In this document: positions 35,960 through 45,625 of the stretch, in pieces
Position numbering within the stretch: the first letter of the stretch is position 1
How the letters are laid out: every line of letters begins with the position of its first letter
Source of the DNA: Pedobacter cryoconitis
GTDB taxonomy: Bacteria > Bacteroidota > Bacteroidia > Sphingobacteriales > Sphingobacteriaceae
Reading direction: 5' to 3'
Assembly (NCBI RefSeq): GCF_014200605.1
Contig: NZ_JACHCE010000014.1
Location: forward strand, 41,225 to 105,224
Length of the DNA: 64,000 bases
Translations under genes and position numbers: made by a program
Notes under the pieces: generated by a model
Database searches by the model: none
What the model saw: only the letters and a program-made list of their open reading frames with translations
What the model was told of the DNA's origin: nothing

Positions 35960-37405
35960 TTATAAATCCTTGATTTTAGGTTCTTTTTTCTTCTTAAACA
36001 GATTTGTGATCAGCGACTTATAATAAGTAATATCAAAGAGTGCAGAATCGACTGTAGCCTTATAAGTTAAAAATGCCCCAACAGGTGACAAGACTATAAT
36101 TGCCATCCAGATCCCCACTACAGGGTGGATATTTCCCTGATTAGCAGACTTCTCTGCTACTGTAGAAATGATGTGATAAAACAAGAAGAAAACGATAGCC
36201 ATAACAACTGGCAAACCAAGTCCGCCCTTTCTGATAATTGCCCCCAGTGGCGCACCTATAAAAAACAGCATCAGACAGGAAAATGCAAGTGTAAACTTTC
36301 GCTGATATTCTATTCTGATCCTGATCAGGTTTGTAACCCGGTCTTCATGATCAGGTATTCTGCCTTCGACAGTTTGTTTAATAGAGTTAGCCTGATCCAG
36401 GGCAGCCTGAACAGTATTGGCTCTTTTGTCCTCCGGAATGTTATTCAGAATAGCCGCGTCAATTTTAACAGGAGTAACTTTACGCTTTGTATATCCTTTA
36501 GTATAATTGTTCTGTTTATAATAACTGCTTACCGTAGATCTTGCATAGCGGTTTACACTATCCAGCTCTTTTGTTAAAGAGTCTCTTTTATGGTTCAGTC
36601 CTTCAAGATTGAGCATTTGGTTATTTGACCTGAAACTATTTTCATCAGTCCTGTTCATTTTAAAACTGGAAAGATCAAACTTCTGCTCAGTTTGCACAAA
36701 ACGCATCCGGGTTAGATGCTGTCTGGGATCATAACCAGAATTCTGTCCGCTGGACTCTTCATACCTGACACCATTATTTAGCTTTAAGATCAGGTATTGC
36801 TTATCTTTTGTGGTATTCATCGTACCATCTTTAGCTACAATAATCTTTGCGACCCCATTATTCCCGGTATGATCGTAAATCATGATACCTTTCAAATTGG
36901 TGCCGTCTTTTCCCTTTTCATCCACACGGATTGAATATCCGGGGATACTATTATTAAATACACCTTCCTTAATCAGAAAAGACAATTTTTTATTTCTTAC
37001 ATCCCACAAGAGAGAGCCAAATTTAAGATTGGCTTTCGGAAGCATATATTCAGAAAACAGAAAAGAAGAAAAAGCTATACCTATAATTAGCACCAATAAC
37101 GGGCGCATAGCCTTTTGAAGGGATATACCTGCCGATTTTATGGCGACAAGCTCATAGTTCTCCCCTAATGTCCCGAAGGTCATAATAGAAGACAGTAATA
37201 TTGCCAGTGGCAAAGCCATGGATACATTCGCGGCAGAAGCATAAAACATCAGCTCTACGATTGTATACCATTCAAATCCTTTTCCTATGAGATCGTCAAC
37301 GTATTTGAACAGGAAAAACATCAGCAAAATAAACATCACAATAAAAAATGTGACGATAAATGGTCTTATGAATGCTTTAAGAAGCAGTATATGGATCTTT
37401 TTCAA
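35960..37405 (-). CDS. LptF/LptG family lipopolysaccharide-export permease
   Basis: Inner-membrane permease of the LptBFG ABC exporter that extracts lipopolysaccharide. Three membrane helices occupy the first 105 residues (including MALPLAILLSSIMTFGTLGENYEL), then a periplasmic jellyroll-like domain of about 250 residues, then three helices from about residue 370 (FSCLMLFFIGAPLGAIIRKGGLG). At 481 residues it is longer than E. coli LptF (366), with extra sequence in the periplasmic part. It cannot be told from sequence alone whether it is F or G. It is the only Lpt gene here. Confidence 0.9.
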   Translation of the reverse strand: MKKIHILLLKAFIRPFIVTFFIVMFILLMFFLFKYVDDLIGKGFEWYTIVELMFYASAANVSMALPLAILLSSIMTFGTLGENYELVAIKSAGISLQKAMRPLLVLIIGIAFSSFLFSEYMLPKANLKFGSLLWDVRNKKLSFLIKEGVFNNSIPGYSIRVDEKGKDGTNLKGIMIYDHTGNNGVAKIIVAKDGTMNTTKDKQYLILKLNNGVRYEESSGQNSGYDPRQHLTRMRFVQTEQKFDLSSFKMNRTDENSFRSNNQMLNLEGLNHKRDSLTKELDSVNRYARSTVSSYYKQNNYTKGYTKRKVTPVKIDAAILNNIPEDKRANTVQAALDQANSIKQTVEGRIPDHEDRVTNLIRIRIEYQRKFTLAFSCLMLFFIGAPLGAIIRKGGLGLPVVMAIVFFLFYHIISTVAEKSANQGNIHPVVGIWMAIIVLSPVGAFLTYKATVDSALFDITYYKSLITNLFKKKKEPKIKDL

Positions 37406-37454
37406 TGTACAAATGTAGGCAATGCAACTGAAATACTATGCACCAATTACAATA

Positions 37455-37835
37455 CTATGCTCCGATTACGCTATGCAGGTAAGTAATCTGGTTATCCCAA
37501 ATCTGTGTTCTTTCTTTAAGTGTTTCTTCTGTTGCAAAATCAGTAATAGACAGGGCTACATCATTTGTCAATTCATCCTGTACAATTTCCATTTCAAAAT
37601 AACAGTGTGGTTCGTCATCAATCCATTTGAACTTAACCATCTTATTTTCTTTAAAACTTAACATTTTCGCTTTTTGGACTTCATCATCCCAGGTAAAAGT
37701 ATATACCTGATCACGAAAAACTACATCATCAGCAAACCATTGAGACAGGCCGTTCGGCTCACTTATAAAACTAAACAAAATACGCGGAGACGATTTCAAC
37801 TCATATTCTAGGGTAAATTTTTTCTTTTCTGACAT
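37455..37835 (-). CDS. START-like (SRPBCC/AHSA1-type) domain protein
   Basis: A 126-residue soluble protein with a helix-grip fold. FTLEYELKSSPRILFSFISEPNGLSQWFADDV is the standard N-terminal strand-helix pattern, and VKFKWIDDEPHCYFEMEI follows. It matches the Bacteroidota START-like family, whose ligand is unknown. It lies 50 bases upstream of the LptF/G gene on the same strand and may be co-transcribed. Confidence 0.82.
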   Translation of the reverse strand: MSEKKKFTLEYELKSSPRILFSFISEPNGLSQWFADDVVFRDQVYTFTWDDEVQKAKMLSFKENKMVKFKWIDDEPHCYFEMEIVQDELTNDVALSITDFATEETLKERTQIWDNQITYLHSVIGA

Positions 37836-37905
37836 CTTAAATCGCTTATATCTTGTTATTTGTAAATTATTTTTATTTTTTTTCCTAAAGAAAAGTATTT
37901 TATTC

Positions 37906-37913
37906 TATATTTG
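37906..37913 (+). promoter_or_regulatory. Promoter -7 element of the tRNA gene (TATATTTG)
   Basis: A perfect TAnnTTTG lying 27 bases before the tRNA 5' end, with no other gene to serve on this strand. Confidence 0.55.
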
Positions 37914-37939
37914 CAACTCTTTAAAAATAAGACGCCCAT

Positions 37940-38013
37940 GGCGGGGTAGCTCAGATGGTTAGAGCGCAGGATTCATAACCCTGAGGTCGGCAGTTCGATC
38001 CTGCTCCCCGCTA
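37940..38013 (+). tRNA. tRNA-Met (anticodon CAT)
   Basis: A 74-base cloverleaf: acceptor GGCGGGG/CCCCGCT, D-arm GCTC/GAGC, anticodon loop TTCATAA, and T-arm GGCAG-TTCGATC-CTGCT. The CCA end is not encoded. It lacks the three G-C pairs of initiator tRNAs in the anticodon stem and has a G1-T72 wobble, so it is elongator Met or the CAT-reading Ile tRNA that is modified to lysidine; I cannot separate these safely by eye. A possible A-C mismatch closes the anticodon stem. Confidence 0.95.
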
Positions 38014-38023
38014 CTTGATAATC

Positions 38024-38057
38024 AAACCTTTAGATGAAATACTCTAGAGGTTTTTTT
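38024..38057 (+). terminator. Terminator of the tRNA gene
   Basis: Ten-base stem AAACCTTTAG / CTAGAGGTTT (one G-T pair) with a loop of ten bases and a run of seven T starting inside the right arm. Confidence 0.75.
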
Positions 38058-38185
38058 ATGTCCTAACGTTTCTTATCAAGCTTTTTCTGTGCATTCGCAC
38101 CAAAAAACCCCTATTTCAAATATAGTATAATAACTGAGAAACAAGCAGAATAAACATATTTCCATATATTTAGTGCTGAGGAACT

Positions 38186-38215
38186 GTGAGAACCCGTTCG
38201 AAAACGGGTTCTCAC
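38186..38215 (-). terminator. Hairpin downstream of GH92 gene
   Basis: Perfect 13-base arms GTGAGAACCCGTT and AACGGGTTCTCAC with a four-base loop, 10 bases past the GH92 stop. Very stable, but without a T-run on either strand. Confidence 0.6.
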
Positions 38216-38224
38216 AAATAATAG

Positions 38225-40282
38225 TTATTTATTCAAATCTGACACCCACCTGTTCTTCAAGCCAAACGATTCAGAAGGCTGATCGGCTGCAGTAATCACC
38301 AATTTTCCACCCTTCATGATTTCGTCATGCGTAATCCAGTTCCGGTCCAGTATTTTGCCGTTCAGCGTTACCTTTTCCACATATTTTCGGTTTTCCACAT
38401 AGTTATCCACATATATGTTAAGAACTTTTCCTCCGGGCCATTTAAAAGAAACCGTTTTAAATAAAGGAACATTCAAATAGTAAACAGGGGACCCCACACA
38501 GGCTGGAGAAAACCCACAGGCTGCAAATACATACCAGGCAGACATTGCTCCGGCATCATCATCCATAGTACGGATATACGCATCAGGCTGGTTTTTATAA
38601 ATCCTGTCAATAAAAGGATCGATCCCCCTGCTGTTATCGTTAAAATAATACTGAATAACAGTATCTACTGCCAGATGATTTACCAAAGCCTGCGATTTCC
38701 AGGGTTTAGAAGAAGCATTGTACATAAAAGGGGCCTGGATGTCTGGTTCATTTGCATGGTTATACTGATCATTATCAAAGAAATGATCCAGCTGCCTGAT
38801 ATAAGCAGCATCTCCGCCCATCAATTCAATCAACCCTTTCAGGTCAAAGGGAGCAAACCAGCGGTATTGCAGAATAGTCCCCTGATATAATCCTCTTGCA
38901 GATACACGGTCCACATCGTTTTTAGTCAAATCTTCAAAATCTTTCTTCCAGTGCGTCTTATATTCAGCGGCTTTCTGCAGATATTTTTTACTTAGTTCAT
39001 CTTTTTTCAGCACTTTCAGGATCTGTGAAAGTGCCCATGCATCATAACTTGATTCCAGTGCTTTATCAGGTTGGCTGTAATCCAGACGGTCCACATCTTT
39101 AACCAGTGAATCGCAGATCGTTGCAAAATCAACCTGATATCCTTTACGGTAAGCATCCAGCAGTACAACTATAGCATGTTCAGTTCTCACCGTATTAGAA
39201 GGTTCATGCTGAGTTGCATAGTCCTTTTTACCATAAGTATAAAGGTTAGCTATAGAATTAACCATTCCACTATATTTTTCCGGCAATACAATAGACAATA
39301 AAGGCAGCTGTGTCCGGTAATTATCCCAAATCGCCCAGCCATTATATATCTTTTCTCTGGAATGCTGTAAACTGCCATCCGTTGCACGATAACTACCATC
39401 CTGCTCAGAGATCATATAGGGCGACTGCATTGTACGGTATAATAAAGAATAGAAAAGTTTAGTCCTTTGCTGATCTCCTTCAACCTGGATACGCCCCAGC
39501 ACCTCATTCCAGCCTTGAGATGCTAAAGATTTCATCCTGGCAAATGAGAAGTTATTTAATCCTCCCTTTGCATGTGCCACATCTACAGAAGAAAAAGAGA
39601 CCCTGATCTCTGCACTGCTTTCAGCTGCATTCAGTACAGCGGTCAATTTATGATTTGCACTGTCTGTCCATTTTACAGGTTTATCAACAGCAATAAAATA
39701 ATATATCTTATACGTTCCTGCATTACAGGTCGTCTTCGCCTCTACATATCCACTGATACTTTGTCCATTAATTTCATGTTTCTCACTAACAAAACGGTTG
39801 GCCAGTGTATGGCTCAGATCGAAATAAAACCCTTTTGCTCCAGCCGGAAAATCATAATGTTCCAAACCCTGCTTTTCCACAACCGCAAAGGCTGCTTTAA
39901 TCCCATTAGAAAAAGCGACCGCATAAGTACCTGGCGCAGCAGATTCGGAAGCCTTAATTAACGTAGAAGCCGAAGGCTGAGCGCCCAAATAAGGTTTAAT
40001 CAAAATATTCCCGCCGCTTCCTTCACAGCCTACCCCTTCAAAGCGGTTATGCGTAAAACCAAGGAATTTCTTTGCGTTATATTCATATCCGGCATGTAAT
40101 TTAGGATAGGTTTGCGGCCCGATACTTAACATACTAAACGGGTAACTGGCCGCAGGAGACATTTGTCCGTGATCTCCCGATGAACCTAAAAATGTATTGA
40201 CCAATGCTGCAGGGTCTTTCACCGCAGCAGTTTGAGCGCTTAAACCAAACGGAAAAAGCAGCAGCATAAAAAAGTACTTCAT
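38225..40282 (-). CDS. GH92 family glycoside hydrolase (alpha-mannosidase type) with atypical acid residue
   Basis: Exported calcium-dependent exo-alpha-mannosidase family. A signal peptide ends near residue 16 (GLSAQ). The N-terminal beta-sandwich begins VNTFLGSSGDHGQMSPAAS, and the (alpha/alpha)6 catalytic domain contains NGWAIWDNYRTQLPLL. The base motif DDDAGAMSAWYVF places Asp574 and Asp576 where the family has its Asp pair. The usual general-acid Glu (…YTEGNAWQYRWF in typical members) is replaced: here the stretch reads YQGTILQYRWF with Gln467. In this family, as I recall, a Gln there marks a mannosyl-phosphate-cleaving enzyme, since phosphate leaves without protonation. At 685 residues it is a little short. 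It is the only enzyme of the sigma-FecR-SusC-SusD locus. Confidence 0.88.
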   Translation of the reverse strand: MKYFFMLLLFPFGLSAQTAAVKDPAALVNTFLGSSGDHGQMSPAASYPFSMLSIGPQTYPKLHAGYEYNAKKFLGFTHNRFEGVGCEGSGGNILIKPYLGAQPSASTLIKASESAAPGTYAVAFSNGIKAAFAVVEKQGLEHYDFPAGAKGFYFDLSHTLANRFVSEKHEINGQSISGYVEAKTTCNAGTYKIYYFIAVDKPVKWTDSANHKLTAVLNAAESSAEIRVSFSSVDVAHAKGGLNNFSFARMKSLASQGWNEVLGRIQVEGDQQRTKLFYSLLYRTMQSPYMISEQDGSYRATDGSLQHSREKIYNGWAIWDNYRTQLPLLSIVLPEKYSGMVNSIANLYTYGKKDYATQHEPSNTVRTEHAIVVLLDAYRKGYQVDFATICDSLVKDVDRLDYSQPDKALESSYDAWALSQILKVLKKDELSKKYLQKAAEYKTHWKKDFEDLTKNDVDRVSARGLYQGTILQYRWFAPFDLKGLIELMGGDAAYIRQLDHFFDNDQYNHANEPDIQAPFMYNASSKPWKSQALVNHLAVDTVIQYYFNDNSRGIDPFIDRIYKNQPDAYIRTMDDDAGAMSAWYVFAACGFSPACVGSPVYYLNVPLFKTVSFKWPGGKVLNIYVDNYVENRKYVEKVTLNGKILDRNWITHDEIMKGGKLVITAADQPSESFGLKNRWVSDLNK

Positions 40283-40314
40283 TACCTATAAAATTAGAGT
40301 TAGGATAAAAAAAT

Positions 40315-40376
40315 AAAACCAACCCTCCATCTGACAGTCTTTAAGCAATTGACAGTCTAAACAGAGGATTGGTTTT
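40315..40376 (-). terminator. Hairpin between susD and the GH92 gene
   Basis: Arms AAAACCAACCCTC (40315-40327) and GAGGATTGGTTTT (40364-40376), with one mismatch, close a 36-base loop that holds a direct repeat of GACAGTCT. On the minus strand it would follow susD by 16 bases and precede the GH92 gene, so it may attenuate rather than stop transcription. Confidence 0.5.
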
Positions 40377-40392
40377 TAAAACTTAACCCGGA

Positions 40393-41916
40393 TTAGTATC
40401 CCGGGTTCTGATACATTTTCTGAGGATCAAGTTTATACTCATCAAAAGGAATCGGGAAAAACCTATCCTTAGTATTGAAGTTAGCCAGTTTTGCATTTCC
40501 AAAAGTAGCTTGTGATTTTGCTTTGAAGAAAGCAACCAGTTCAGGAGTAGTAAAGAACCTGATCAGATCAAACCAGCGCTGATGCTCAAAAGCAAGCTCC
40601 ACTCTGCGCTCATGTAAGATCGCCAGTTTCAGTGTAGGATATTTAGCCGAATAATTTGCATCCTTAATCGCATCAGCATATAATGGCATACCTGCCCTTG
40701 CACGTACCATATCAAGATATTGAATCGCAACTCCAGTATTACCCTGATCCATATTCACTTCAGCAAGCATCAGGATGATGTCTGCAAAACGCATCAGTGG
40801 CGTATCATTTCCTCCATAACCATTTTTACCGGCTCCATCACTCGCATCACGATATTTAGTAATAAACCAATCCTGTACCTGTGTATTTGCAGCATATTTT
40901 ACAGAAAAAGTTTTCCTTGGATCATTCGCTTCATAATCATTGATTAAATCTGGTGTAACATTTCCTCCAACACCCTGACCGTCTTTAAGCGAGTTGATCG
41001 TTTCTCCGATAGGTTGGTTACTGGCAGCAATATTTGAACTGTAAGTAATATCACCCTGCTTATTTACGATTGACAGAATCGTCTCAGGATTATTTGTTTT
41101 TTTAACCACATCAAATACATCAGCATAGGGAATATCCTTCAGGTTTGCAAATGGGCGCATTGCATAAGCAGCAGTCAGGTAAGTATTCGCATTGGTCAGG
41201 TTATCTGATTTATTGTTATCCAATGTAGAAGCCATAGTTAAATATACCTGTCCCAATAATCCATTGATTGCTGCTTTAGATACCCGCCCAGCATTAGCGC
41301 CTGTCTGTAAAGGAGGCAAATTACTGGCCAGTGCATCTTTCAGATCAGCTACAATCTGTGCATATACATTTGCTTGTGGCTGACGGTAAGTATTTGCCGT
41401 AATTTCGGCAGTGGTCGTTAAAGTTTTAGTCACCAAAGGTACATCACCCCACTTTCTCACTAAATGGAAATACATTAACGCCCTGATAAATTTAGTCTCT
41501 GCCAGATACTGTACTTTAGTATCATTATTGGCGAAAGTTACTTTATCAATATTCGTTGTAATACTGTTACACTGAGCTATCGTTGCATACAAACTTGACC
41601 AGTGTGCCTTTAAATAAGTATTACTTGGTAAAATACTAAAATTACCAAACTGGAAAGGTTCCCCTGAATTTGATTGTGAATCATTCGTACCTGTATCATC
41701 AGAGCGCTCATCAGTAAATAAACCACTGTTTTCGCCAATATTATTACCACTTCTTAAGGAAGTATAAGCACCATTTACTGCCAGTAAAACACTATTTTCA
41801 GACTTAAAGAAATCAGTTACTGCTGTCGCATTTGGATTATTCTGTTCCAGGAAGCTCTTTTTACAAGAAGTTAGTGTTACAAGACCCAGGAAAAATATGA
41901 CCGTATATCTTTTCAT
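40393..41916 (-). CDS. SusD/RagB family nutrient-binding outer-membrane lipoprotein
   Basis: Surface lipoprotein that binds glycan and lids the SusC channel. The signal is of lipoprotein type (FFLGLVTLTSCKKS, Cys at about 18). The TPR-rich fold shows the family's FIRALMYFHLVRKWGDVPLV (about 143-162) and the C-terminal HERRVELAFEHQRWFDLIRF (about 446-465). The 507 residues are typical. It follows susC by 25 bases. The ligand is unknown; the neighbouring GH92 suggests a mannose-containing glycan. Confidence 0.93.
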   Translation of the reverse strand: MKRYTVIFFLGLVTLTSCKKSFLEQNNPNATAVTDFFKSENSVLLAVNGAYTSLRSGNNIGENSGLFTDERSDDTGTNDSQSNSGEPFQFGNFSILPSNTYLKAHWSSLYATIAQCNSITTNIDKVTFANNDTKVQYLAETKFIRALMYFHLVRKWGDVPLVTKTLTTTAEITANTYRQPQANVYAQIVADLKDALASNLPPLQTGANAGRVSKAAINGLLGQVYLTMASTLDNNKSDNLTNANTYLTAAYAMRPFANLKDIPYADVFDVVKKTNNPETILSIVNKQGDITYSSNIAASNQPIGETINSLKDGQGVGGNVTPDLINDYEANDPRKTFSVKYAANTQVQDWFITKYRDASDGAGKNGYGGNDTPLMRFADIILMLAEVNMDQGNTGVAIQYLDMVRARAGMPLYADAIKDANYSAKYPTLKLAILHERRVELAFEHQRWFDLIRFFTTPELVAFFKAKSQATFGNAKLANFNTKDRFFPIPFDEYKLDPQKMYQNPGY

Positions 41917-41941
41917 TGCTATATTTTTATATTAATTATTC

Positions 41942-44900
41942 TTAGAATGTTAATTTGATACCCAGATTATATGCTCTGGCTATCGGATAATTTCCATAAT
42001 CCACACCCGGAGCTAAGTTTGCACCATTTGCATTAATGTTATAATCTACATCCGGGTTATACCCTTTGTATTTTGTTAAGGTGAATGCATTATCCACACT
42101 TGCAAAAACCCTGATATTTTCAACTTTCAGACGTTTACTCAATAGCTTAGGGATATTATAACCTATAGTCGCATTGGTCATTCTCAGATAAGATCCATCC
42201 TGCAGATAGAATGAAGACAAACGCGTGCTGTTACTTTGTGTTCCTGCACGTGAAGCACGATAGTTTAAACCACTTCCCGGCTGATCAGGAGATACATATC
42301 TGTCTGCAACCTGCACATACTGATTACCCGAACCTTCGAAATTATACAGGTAATAATCCTGTCCGTCCAGCACTTTATTTCCATAAGAACCATTGAATGA
42401 AGCACGGAAGTCAAAAGATTTATAAGTAGCAGTTATTGCAAACCCATAGGTAAATTTAGCATAAGGGCTACCGATAACAGTTTTATCATTATCGTCAATC
42501 ACGCCATCATGGTTCACATCTTCAAAATAAAGGTCACCTATTTTAGCAGGGTTAGAAGAAGAAGCCGAAGGCGCAACTTTGCCTATATTCTCAGCTGTTA
42601 TTCTTCCCAATGCTTTAAGGCCGTAAAACATACCTACCGGTTGTCCCTTTTCTGTAATGTGGGTTTTATAAGAACGTTCTGCTCCGGCAGTAATGATTGT
42701 ACTTGCACCACCAAGGTCAAGAACCTTATTTCTGTTTAGCGAGATATTTCCACTCAGACCTAAAGTAAAATCCTTATTCTGAATAACCCGGCCATCTAAC
42801 TGGAAGTCGAACCCTTTATTTTGAACCTTGCTGTCTTTTAGATTCGTCAGGATCGATGTAGCACCTGATACTGCCGAAATTGGCTGGTTGAACAATAAAT
42901 TATAAGAACGGCTCAGGTAATAGTTCACAATAAATGACAAACGGTTTTTAAAAATCGTCACATCAGTACCCACGTTATATTGTGAAGTAGATTCCCAGCC
43001 AAGATTCTGATCTTTAACATTTCCAGTTAAAACAGCAGAAGAAATAGCACCTGCTCCAAATACTGCTCCGGTAGGAGAATTTACAGTTTGTATGGCATTA
43101 TAATTACCAATATTATTGTTTCCGCTCAAACCCCAGCTGGCTCTCATTTTAACAGTTGACTGCTCACCCAAAAAGTCATGGTACCAATTCTCTTGTGACA
43201 GGCTCCATCCAGCAGATACGGAAGGGAATGTTCCCCATTTATTTAAAGGCCCGAATCTTGATGAACCATCCGTACGAAGTGATCCTGTAAGAAAATACCT
43301 TCCATCATAATTGTAACTCAAACGACCGAAATAAGACAAAAGCGTATTGACAGATTTACCCGTTAAAGGATCGAGCGTAAATAAACTCGGATCTGCCCCT
43401 TTATCTGTAATTTCCCCTATCGCATCACTTGTAAAGCCTTTAGCATTCAGCCTGATCAGATCTGTATTCGTTTGCTGCGCAGAATAACCACCCAGCAAAT
43501 TAAAGTTGTGTTTACCAATTTTCTTATCGTAGTTTAAGGTAAATTCTGCCAGTTTATCTACTTGTGTCAGCGTTTGGGCAATTGCATTCGCCGCTGCAAT
43601 AGCAGATGGAGAATAAGGTGGATTTCCACCTCCGTTACTTAAACTGGTAGGCAGATAATAATCATATTTTTCATTATAGGCCTGCGTACCCAGGTTAGCT
43701 TTGAAAGAAAGTCCGTCAAGGATCTGATAAGTTGCATTTGCATTGATCGTACTTCTGTAACCTAACCTGTTACTTTTGGTTTCTTCAACCGAAGCCAATG
43801 GATTTTCTATTCCCTGGAAACCAAACTGGTTAGCCAGTCCGGCCATTCCATATTTTATCGGGGCACCATTTGCATCTCTTGCAGGCAAATAAGGAATATA
43901 AAGTAATGCAGCCATCATTGGACTGAAACGTCCTTCTGCTACTTCTTTACTCGAAGTTTGTGTATAAGATATATTAGCACCTACTTTTAATCTTTTACTA
44001 ACATTTGCTTCAATATTAGACCGGAAGTTCAGTGTTTTCATTGAAGTATTATCTACAATACCATCCTGATCCTGGTAACCGCCACTCATAAAATACCTGA
44101 TATCACTGTTACCTCCAGAGAAGGCAAGATTATGACGCTGAAAGAATGCATTTTTATATAATTCATCCTGCCAGTCTGTATTGTATTTAGGCGCGATCTT
44201 TTGCTGGGTAGCAAAGTTGTAGATATCCTCAGGAATACTCACAGAAGATCCGTTACTTACCTTGGCAATCCTGGTATTATTATCATCAGAGTACATGGCA
44301 TCGTTCCAGACATTACCTTTATTCACCCAAAGATCTTTGTAAGAGTTATTACGTGCGTTGATCACCAGGTCTTCAAACTGATCTGCATTTAATAATTTTA
44401 TCTTTTTACCTAATTGGGTAATACCAGCCTGGACATCATATTCAAATCTGCCCTTACCATCTTTACCTTTTTTAGTCGTGATCATCACTACACCGCCCGA
44501 AGCCCTTGATCCGTAGATCGCTGCCGATGCCGCATCTTTCAAAATGTCGATCGTTTCGATATCCTCAGGGTTAACGAAAACATTATTTCCTGCAGGATAT
44601 CCATCAATCACATATAAAGGATCTGAACTTGCATTCAATGAACCAATACCACGAACACGGATTTTTGTACCGGCATATGGGGCGCCGCTTGTTTGTGAAA
44701 CCTGCACACCGGCTATTTTACCTACCAATGCCTGACCTAAAGTTGGTGCTGATAAGTTTAATTCTGCAGCTTTCACACTACCGATTGCGCCTGTAACATC
44801 AGATTTACGTATTTTCTGATAACCAATAGCCACAACTTCCTGCAATGAATTGCTTGATTCTTTCAGTTTTATATTGACAACAGTCTGATTAGTGATCAGC

Positions 44901-45505
44901 ACTTCCTGTTTATCATAACCGATATAGTTGAAACTCAGCTTTGACCCTGAAGCTACACTGATCGCATACCTTCCTTCCACATCTGTACCTGCTTTTTTAC
45001 CTGAAGACAGGTCCACAACAGTTACACCAGGCAAAGGCAGGCCATTCATATCCGTTACTACACCTCTTACCTCAACCTGTACAGTTGATACAACTGGCTT
45101 TACAGGAACTACAGCGGCTACTTCTTCCTGCTTCTGTACCTTGATTAGTACGTGGTTATTATCCACCTGGGTAATACTGCCTTTATATTCCTTCAGGAGT
45201 TGTTTTAATATAAAATAAACCGATTTAGCGTCTACAGTTAAAGAAACTTTCTTCTTAGTGTCAATCACATTATCATAACCGATCAGAAAATTAGATTTAC
45301 GCTCAATAATCTTAAACACCTCTCTCAAAGTGACATTATTTGCAGTAAATGAAATATTAGTGTTATTAATAGTCTGTGCTTCGGCTGCTACCGCAGGAAG
45401 ACTAAGCTGGATAAAAAACGTAATTGCCAGCATTAATTTCACCATTCCGGATTTCACACCTGATTTAGTGGATTTTAAGGATGGGATAAGATAAAATTTT
45501 TGCAT
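41942..45505 (-). CDS. SusC/RagA family TonB-linked outer-membrane transporter with STN domain
   Basis: A 1187-residue TonB-dependent transporter and transducer. A signal peptide ends near residue 45 (VAAEAQT). An STN signalling domain follows (about 50-122, FTANNVTLREVFKIIERKS), then a carboxypeptidase-like domain (about 145-220, GVVTDMNGLPLPGV), the plug with DVTGAIGSVKA and GVQVSQTSGAP (about 235-350), and the beta-barrel to the C-terminus ending in LGIKLTF. The STN domain is what lets such a receptor talk to a FecR anti-sigma, and fecR and the sigma gene lie directly upstream. It is therefore probably a sensor as well as an importer. Confidence 0.94.
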   Translation of the reverse strand: MQKFYLIPSLKSTKSGVKSGMVKLMLAITFFIQLSLPAVAAEAQTINNTNISFTANNVTLREVFKIIERKSNFLIGYDNVIDTKKKVSLTVDAKSVYFILKQLLKEYKGSITQVDNNHVLIKVQKQEEVAAVVPVKPVVSTVQVEVRGVVTDMNGLPLPGVTVVDLSSGKKAGTDVEGRYAISVASGSKLSFNYIGYDKQEVLITNQTVVNIKLKESSNSLQEVVAIGYQKIRKSDVTGAIGSVKAAELNLSAPTLGQALVGKIAGVQVSQTSGAPYAGTKIRVRGIGSLNASSDPLYVIDGYPAGNNVFVNPEDIETIDILKDAASAAIYGSRASGGVVMITTKKGKDGKGRFEYDVQAGITQLGKKIKLLNADQFEDLVINARNNSYKDLWVNKGNVWNDAMYSDDNNTRIAKVSNGSSVSIPEDIYNFATQQKIAPKYNTDWQDELYKNAFFQRHNLAFSGGNSDIRYFMSGGYQDQDGIVDNTSMKTLNFRSNIEANVSKRLKVGANISYTQTSSKEVAEGRFSPMMAALLYIPYLPARDANGAPIKYGMAGLANQFGFQGIENPLASVEETKSNRLGYRSTINANATYQILDGLSFKANLGTQAYNEKYDYYLPTSLSNGGGNPPYSPSAIAAANAIAQTLTQVDKLAEFTLNYDKKIGKHNFNLLGGYSAQQTNTDLIRLNAKGFTSDAIGEITDKGADPSLFTLDPLTGKSVNTLLSYFGRLSYNYDGRYFLTGSLRTDGSSRFGPLNKWGTFPSVSAGWSLSQENWYHDFLGEQSTVKMRASWGLSGNNNIGNYNAIQTVNSPTGAVFGAGAISSAVLTGNVKDQNLGWESTSQYNVGTDVTIFKNRLSFIVNYYLSRSYNLLFNQPISAVSGATSILTNLKDSKVQNKGFDFQLDGRVIQNKDFTLGLSGNISLNRNKVLDLGGASTIITAGAERSYKTHITEKGQPVGMFYGLKALGRITAENIGKVAPSASSSNPAKIGDLYFEDVNHDGVIDDNDKTVIGSPYAKFTYGFAITATYKSFDFRASFNGSYGNKVLDGQDYYLYNFEGSGNQYVQVADRYVSPDQPGSGLNYRASRAGTQSNSTRLSSFYLQDGSYLRMTNATIGYNIPKLLSKRLKVENIRVFASVDNAFTLTKYKGYNPDVDYNINANGANLAPGVDYGNYPIARAYNLGIKLTF

Positions 45506-45547
45506 TTTTGAGTTAAATAAATAATTTGAACGATTATTGAATTTTTG

Positions 45548-45597
45548 TGCCTTTCAGGCAAAACATCAATGGGGGTCTGGTTGCACAGTCCCCATTG
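45548..45597 (-). promoter_or_regulatory. Two leader hairpins between fecR and susC
   Basis: Read on the minus strand, CAATGGGG pairs with CCCCATTG (plus coordinates 45567-45574 and 45590-45597), and TGCC pairs with GGCA (45548-45560) around a small loop. They lie in the susC leader. No T-run follows, so they look like mRNA structure rather than a terminator. Confidence 0.45.
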
Positions 45598-45625
45598 TTA
45601 AACTGCTTTCTCTTTTACATTTTTC

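Noticed and set aside
40329..40359. Direct repeat GACAGTCT as a target-site duplication
   Set aside because: The copies are only some 12 bases apart inside a terminator loop, with no inserted element.
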